From JAPLYB01 sp964481435 (GTDB taxonomy: Archaea; Nanobdellota; Nanobdellia; Pacearchaeales; UBA284): DNA of 30,897 nt. The stretch spans positions 1-30,897 of the forward strand of contig CAYZTH010000005.1 of NCBI GenBank assembly GCA_964481435.1, given 5' to 3'. The position numbers were made by a program, and so were the translations under genes. This document shows positions 28,603 to 30,897 of the stretch, one piece after another (the first letter of the stretch is position 1; each line of letters starts with the position of its first letter). The notes below the pieces were generated by a model. The model saw nothing but the letters and a program-made list of their open reading frames with translations. It was not told where the DNA came from and searched no databases.

Positions 28603-30792
28603 TTACTGTCCCTCTGTTAATCCTTTTCTCTGTCTGATTTGTCGGATTATCTTTTCTTGTAGGTCAGATGGAACTTTACTGAACATCTGATCAACTAAGA
28701 AGAATGATGCCCTGCCTTCGGTCGCACTCCTCATGTCATTTGACAAGCCGAACATCTCTGCTACTGGCAAGATAGAGTGAACAATAAGCCGGTCATCCTC
28801 TTGTTCAACACCTAGCATCTGTCCTCTTCTAGCCTGGATAATTCTTGTGACATCATTTATGAATTTATCCGTACATTCAATTTGAATCTTTTGCAATGGC
28901 TCAAATAAAATTGGTTTAGAATCTAAAATACATAATCTAATAGCATCTCTTACTGCTGGAAGAACCTGTGCAGGACCTCGGTGGATAGCATCTTCATGTA
29001 ACTTTGTATCAACTAAAGAAACTTTTAACTTTACACAGGGTTCTCTAGCTAAAACACCATAGTCTACTATCTGCTCAAAAGCTTCCATGACTAATTCAAT
29101 GACTTCCCCAATATGAACTTCTCCTCTTGTTTTATCTAAGAAAACACAATTGTCATAAATCTCCCTATACTGCTTAATTTCATCATTCTCCACGCCAAGA
29201 CTTCTAAGTTTATTGATTAATACTTCATCTTTCTTCTTAACTTTCATATTTGGAATTTCTTTTGCTTTTATAGCCTCATAGACCGCATCTTCAAGAGGCT
29301 CAACTCTCATAAAGAAAGTATTATGTTTGTTAGGAGACCTACCTTCAAATTCTCCGCTTGCCTTGCTTATGCTCTCTCTGTAAACGACAATAGGCGGCGT
29401 TGTATTAATCTCTACGTTCTTTTCTGTTCTTATCCTATTTGCGATGATTTCAAGATGAAGCTCACCCATTCCGGATAATAAATGCTGTCCTGTCTCTTCA
29501 TTAATTTGGACCCTGATACAAGGGTCTTCTTTTGTGACCTGTTTTAAAACAGAAATTAGTTTTGGAAGGTCTTGTGCTTTCTTAGCCTCTATTGCTTGAG
29601 TAACAACTGGCTCAAAAATATGCTTAATCTCCTGGAAAGCTTCTTCTGGCTCAGAAGTTATTGTCTCGCTTGTATTTGCTATAATCCCCCCGAGAGCACA
29701 GACATTTCCCGCAGGAATCTCTGGCAAAGGTTCTGTTTTTATTCCATCATAAATAAAAACTTGCTGAACTTTCTGTCTTAGTTTTGCCTGATTAAGATAG
29801 ACCTCCATTCCTTCTACAAGTGTTCCTGAAAATAATCTGCCAACAGAAACTTCTTTGCCTGTTCTTTGATCAACAATAATTTTTGTGATAATAAAAGCAA
29901 GTTTGCCTTTAGGGTTGCAGGTCATCAAATCTTTTCCAAGCTCGGAATCTAGATCGCCGCCCCAAATCTTTGGGATTCTGTATTTTTGAGCTTCAACTGG
30001 GCTAGGGTGGTGCTTTATGACCATATCAAGGATGACTTCATATAGGGGGGCATTTTTCCAAATCCAATCTTTTCTTTCTTGGTCTGGCAATTCATAAATC
30101 TTTGTAATATCTTTGAAACTGACATTCTTCTTTTTCATGAAAGGCAGGGACAGTGCCCAATTATCTCTTGCACTTCCAAAAGCAACTGAACCGTCAGTGA
30201 TATTTACCTGCCATTTTTCTTTATACTCTGGTTCAGCTATTCTCTCTATAAGCTTATTGAAATTAGCAATTATCTTAACGATTCTTTCTTGCATTGCTTC
30301 GGGACTTAGTTTTAATTCTTTAAGCAATCTATCAAATTTGTTGATGAAAAGAACTGGCTTAACTCTCTCTCTTAGGGCTTGTTTAATAACAGTTTCTGTC
30401 TGGGGCATGATTCCTTCAGACGCGCAGACTAAGACGATTGTTCCATCAACTGCTCGCATCGCACTTGTTACATTTCCTGAGAAGTCGACGTGTCCCGGAG
30501 TATCAATCAAATTAATTAAAAACTCCTCTCCTTGAAAATCGTGAACCATGGAAACATTTGCAGAGTCAACAGTCAAAAGTCTCTCTTGTTCATCAGCATG
30601 CTGCCAGGTCATCATTCCTGCATCTAAATTCCCTGCATTTTTGCTAGCCATCATTCCGGCTGCAGCTAAAAGATTATCAGTCATAGCCGTCTTTCCATGA
30701 TGAATGTGAGCACTAGTGCAGACATTCCTGATTTGACTTTGCTGTGAAACAAGTCTATTGAACTTATCAATTCTTGATTCTTTTTGCGCCAT
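28603..30792 (-). CDS. fusA: Translation elongation factor EF-2
   Basis: GTPase that moves tRNAs and mRNA through the ribosome. The 729-aa protein has the normal domain order: GTPase domain with DTPGH (97-101) and NKFD (151-154), domain II (about 290-400), then domains III-V including the target loop HEDAIHRGPAQVLP. The His in AIHRG is the site modified to diphthamide, consistent with Dph6 in this window. Two signatures differ from the usual form: the P-loop AHIDHGKT is AHIHHGKT (H31), and switch I RGITI is RLLTV (71-75). The switch I Thr is kept. A TATA-like box about 25 nt before the ATG predicts a leaderless mRNA. Confidence 0.97.
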   Translation of the reverse strand: MAQKESRIDKFNRLVSQQSQIRNVCTSAHIHHGKTAMTDNLLAAAGMMASKNAGNLDAGMMTWQHADEQERLLTVDSANVSMVHDFQGEEFLINLIDTPGHVDFSGNVTSAMRAVDGTIVLVCASEGIMPQTETVIKQALRERVKPVLFINKFDRLLKELKLSPEAMQERIVKIIANFNKLIERIAEPEYKEKWQVNITDGSVAFGSARDNWALSLPFMKKKNVSFKDITKIYELPDQERKDWIWKNAPLYEVILDMVIKHHPSPVEAQKYRIPKIWGGDLDSELGKDLMTCNPKGKLAFIITKIIVDQRTGKEVSVGRLFSGTLVEGMEVYLNQAKLRQKVQQVFIYDGIKTEPLPEIPAGNVCALGGIIANTSETITSEPEEAFQEIKHIFEPVVTQAIEAKKAQDLPKLISVLKQVTKEDPCIRVQINEETGQHLLSGMGELHLEIIANRIRTEKNVEINTTPPIVVYRESISKASGEFEGRSPNKHNTFFMRVEPLEDAVYEAIKAKEIPNMKVKKKDEVLINKLRSLGVENDEIKQYREIYDNCVFLDKTRGEVHIGEVIELVMEAFEQIVDYGVLAREPCVKLKVSLVDTKLHEDAIHRGPAQVLPAVRDAIRLCILDSKPILFEPLQKIQIECTDKFINDVTRIIQARRGQMLGVEQEDDRLIVHSILPVAEMFGLSNDMRSATEGRASFFLVDQMFSKVPSDLQEKIIRQIRQRKGLTEGQ

Positions 30793-30812
30793 GAAATGTT
30801 TATCAAAAGAAT

Positions 30813-30821
30813 GTTTAAAAA
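30813..30821 (-). promoter_or_regulatory. TATA-like box for EF-2
   Basis: On the minus strand TTTTTAAAC is centred about 25 nt before ATG 30792. It lies between the gene and the right copy of the 54-bp repeat. Confidence 0.6.
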
Positions 30822-30842
30822 GGTTTCTAAAGAAAAAGAGTC

Positions 30843-30896
30843 TGTATAGCCTAGTGACATATGTCGTAAGGCTACCGAAAATTAGTTCTCACCTAA
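30843..30896 (-). repeat. Right copy of the 54-bp terminal inverted repeat
   Basis: This is the exact reverse complement of bases 1-54, with one extra base at the window end. It starts about 50 bp upstream of the EF-2 start codon, just beyond the EF-2 TATA-like box. The outer TTAGGTG/CACCTAA pairing seen at the left end is absent, because the sequences diverge after base 54. Confidence 0.9.
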
Positions 30897-30897
30897 T

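Noticed and set aside
1..30897. Linear plasmid or virus with terminal inverted repeats
   Set aside because: The ends are inverted repeats, but the genes between them are core chromosomal ones (EF-2, MCM, TBP, thermosome, ribosomal proteins). A repeat at contig ends is a simpler explanation.
1..30897. CRISPR array, insertion sequence or toxin-antitoxin module
   Set aside because: No regularly spaced repeats, no transposase or integrase motifs and no toxin/antitoxin gene pairs were seen on either strand.

Overview
The window looks like one contig of an AT-rich archaeal chromosome, most likely from the DPANN side of the tree (Woesearchaeota/Pacearchaeota-like). The evidence is the gene content: Rpo7, Spt4, TFS, TBP, MCM, an RPA32-like protein, thermosome, aIF1A, aIF2-beta, EF-2 with a diphthamide-site sequence, Dph6 and Trm5. 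Genes are short and tightly packed. Many have a TATA-like box about 24-32 nt before the start codon, which implies leaderless or very short-leader mRNAs. The clade assignment is inference; no rRNA gene is present.

Layout. (a) 1-3055: rightward genes for rpo7-spt4, S24e, S27ae, two small uncertain ORFs and scpA. (b) 3087-4010: a Tam41/Mmp37-type CDP-diacylglycerol synthase homologue, a family best known from mitochondria. (c) 4007-10117, leftward: nth, a PHP phosphoesterase, a SIMPL-domain protein, two unknown small genes followed by the thermosome, then dph6-pyrH. (d) 10189-16569: a CBS/zinc-ribbon protein, tRNA-Lys, TFS, signal peptidase, Trm5, Dus, a half-size MFS protein coupled to a GNAT, a radical SAM protein and an unknown protein. 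(e) 16686-20776: an 'intron island' with tRNA-Ile(GAU) carrying two small BHB introns, a free-standing LAGLIDADG endonuclease directly upstream of it, purA, a secreted M23 peptidase, tRNA-Asn(GUU) split by a 218-nt group I intron, and an alpha/beta hydrolase. (f) 20861-30792, mostly leftward: the aIF2-beta/DUF424/aIF1A/KH translation cluster, a tautomerase, RPA32-like plus an unknown partner, MCM, TBP, a P-loop kinase, a secreted unknown protein and EF-2.

How the genes fit together. Most serve information processing: transcription (Rpo7, Spt4, TFS, TBP), translation and its maturation factors (initiation factors, EF-2, Dph6, Trm5, Dus, ribosomal proteins, three tRNAs), and replication, repair and segregation (MCM, RPA, Nth, ScpA).

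The most notable items are the group I intron in an archaeal tRNA, the doubly BHB-interrupted tRNA-Ile beside a homing endonuclease, the Tam41 homologue, the secreted M23 peptidase in an organism expected to lack peptidoglycan, and EF-2 with changed GTPase signature motifs. There are also two structured intergenic elements in the initiation-factor cluster that share a 10-nt core inside different but complementary stems. Finally, a 54-bp repeat sits inverted at the two ends of the window, upstream of rpo7 and of EF-2. No CRISPR array, insertion sequence or complete mobile element was seen.
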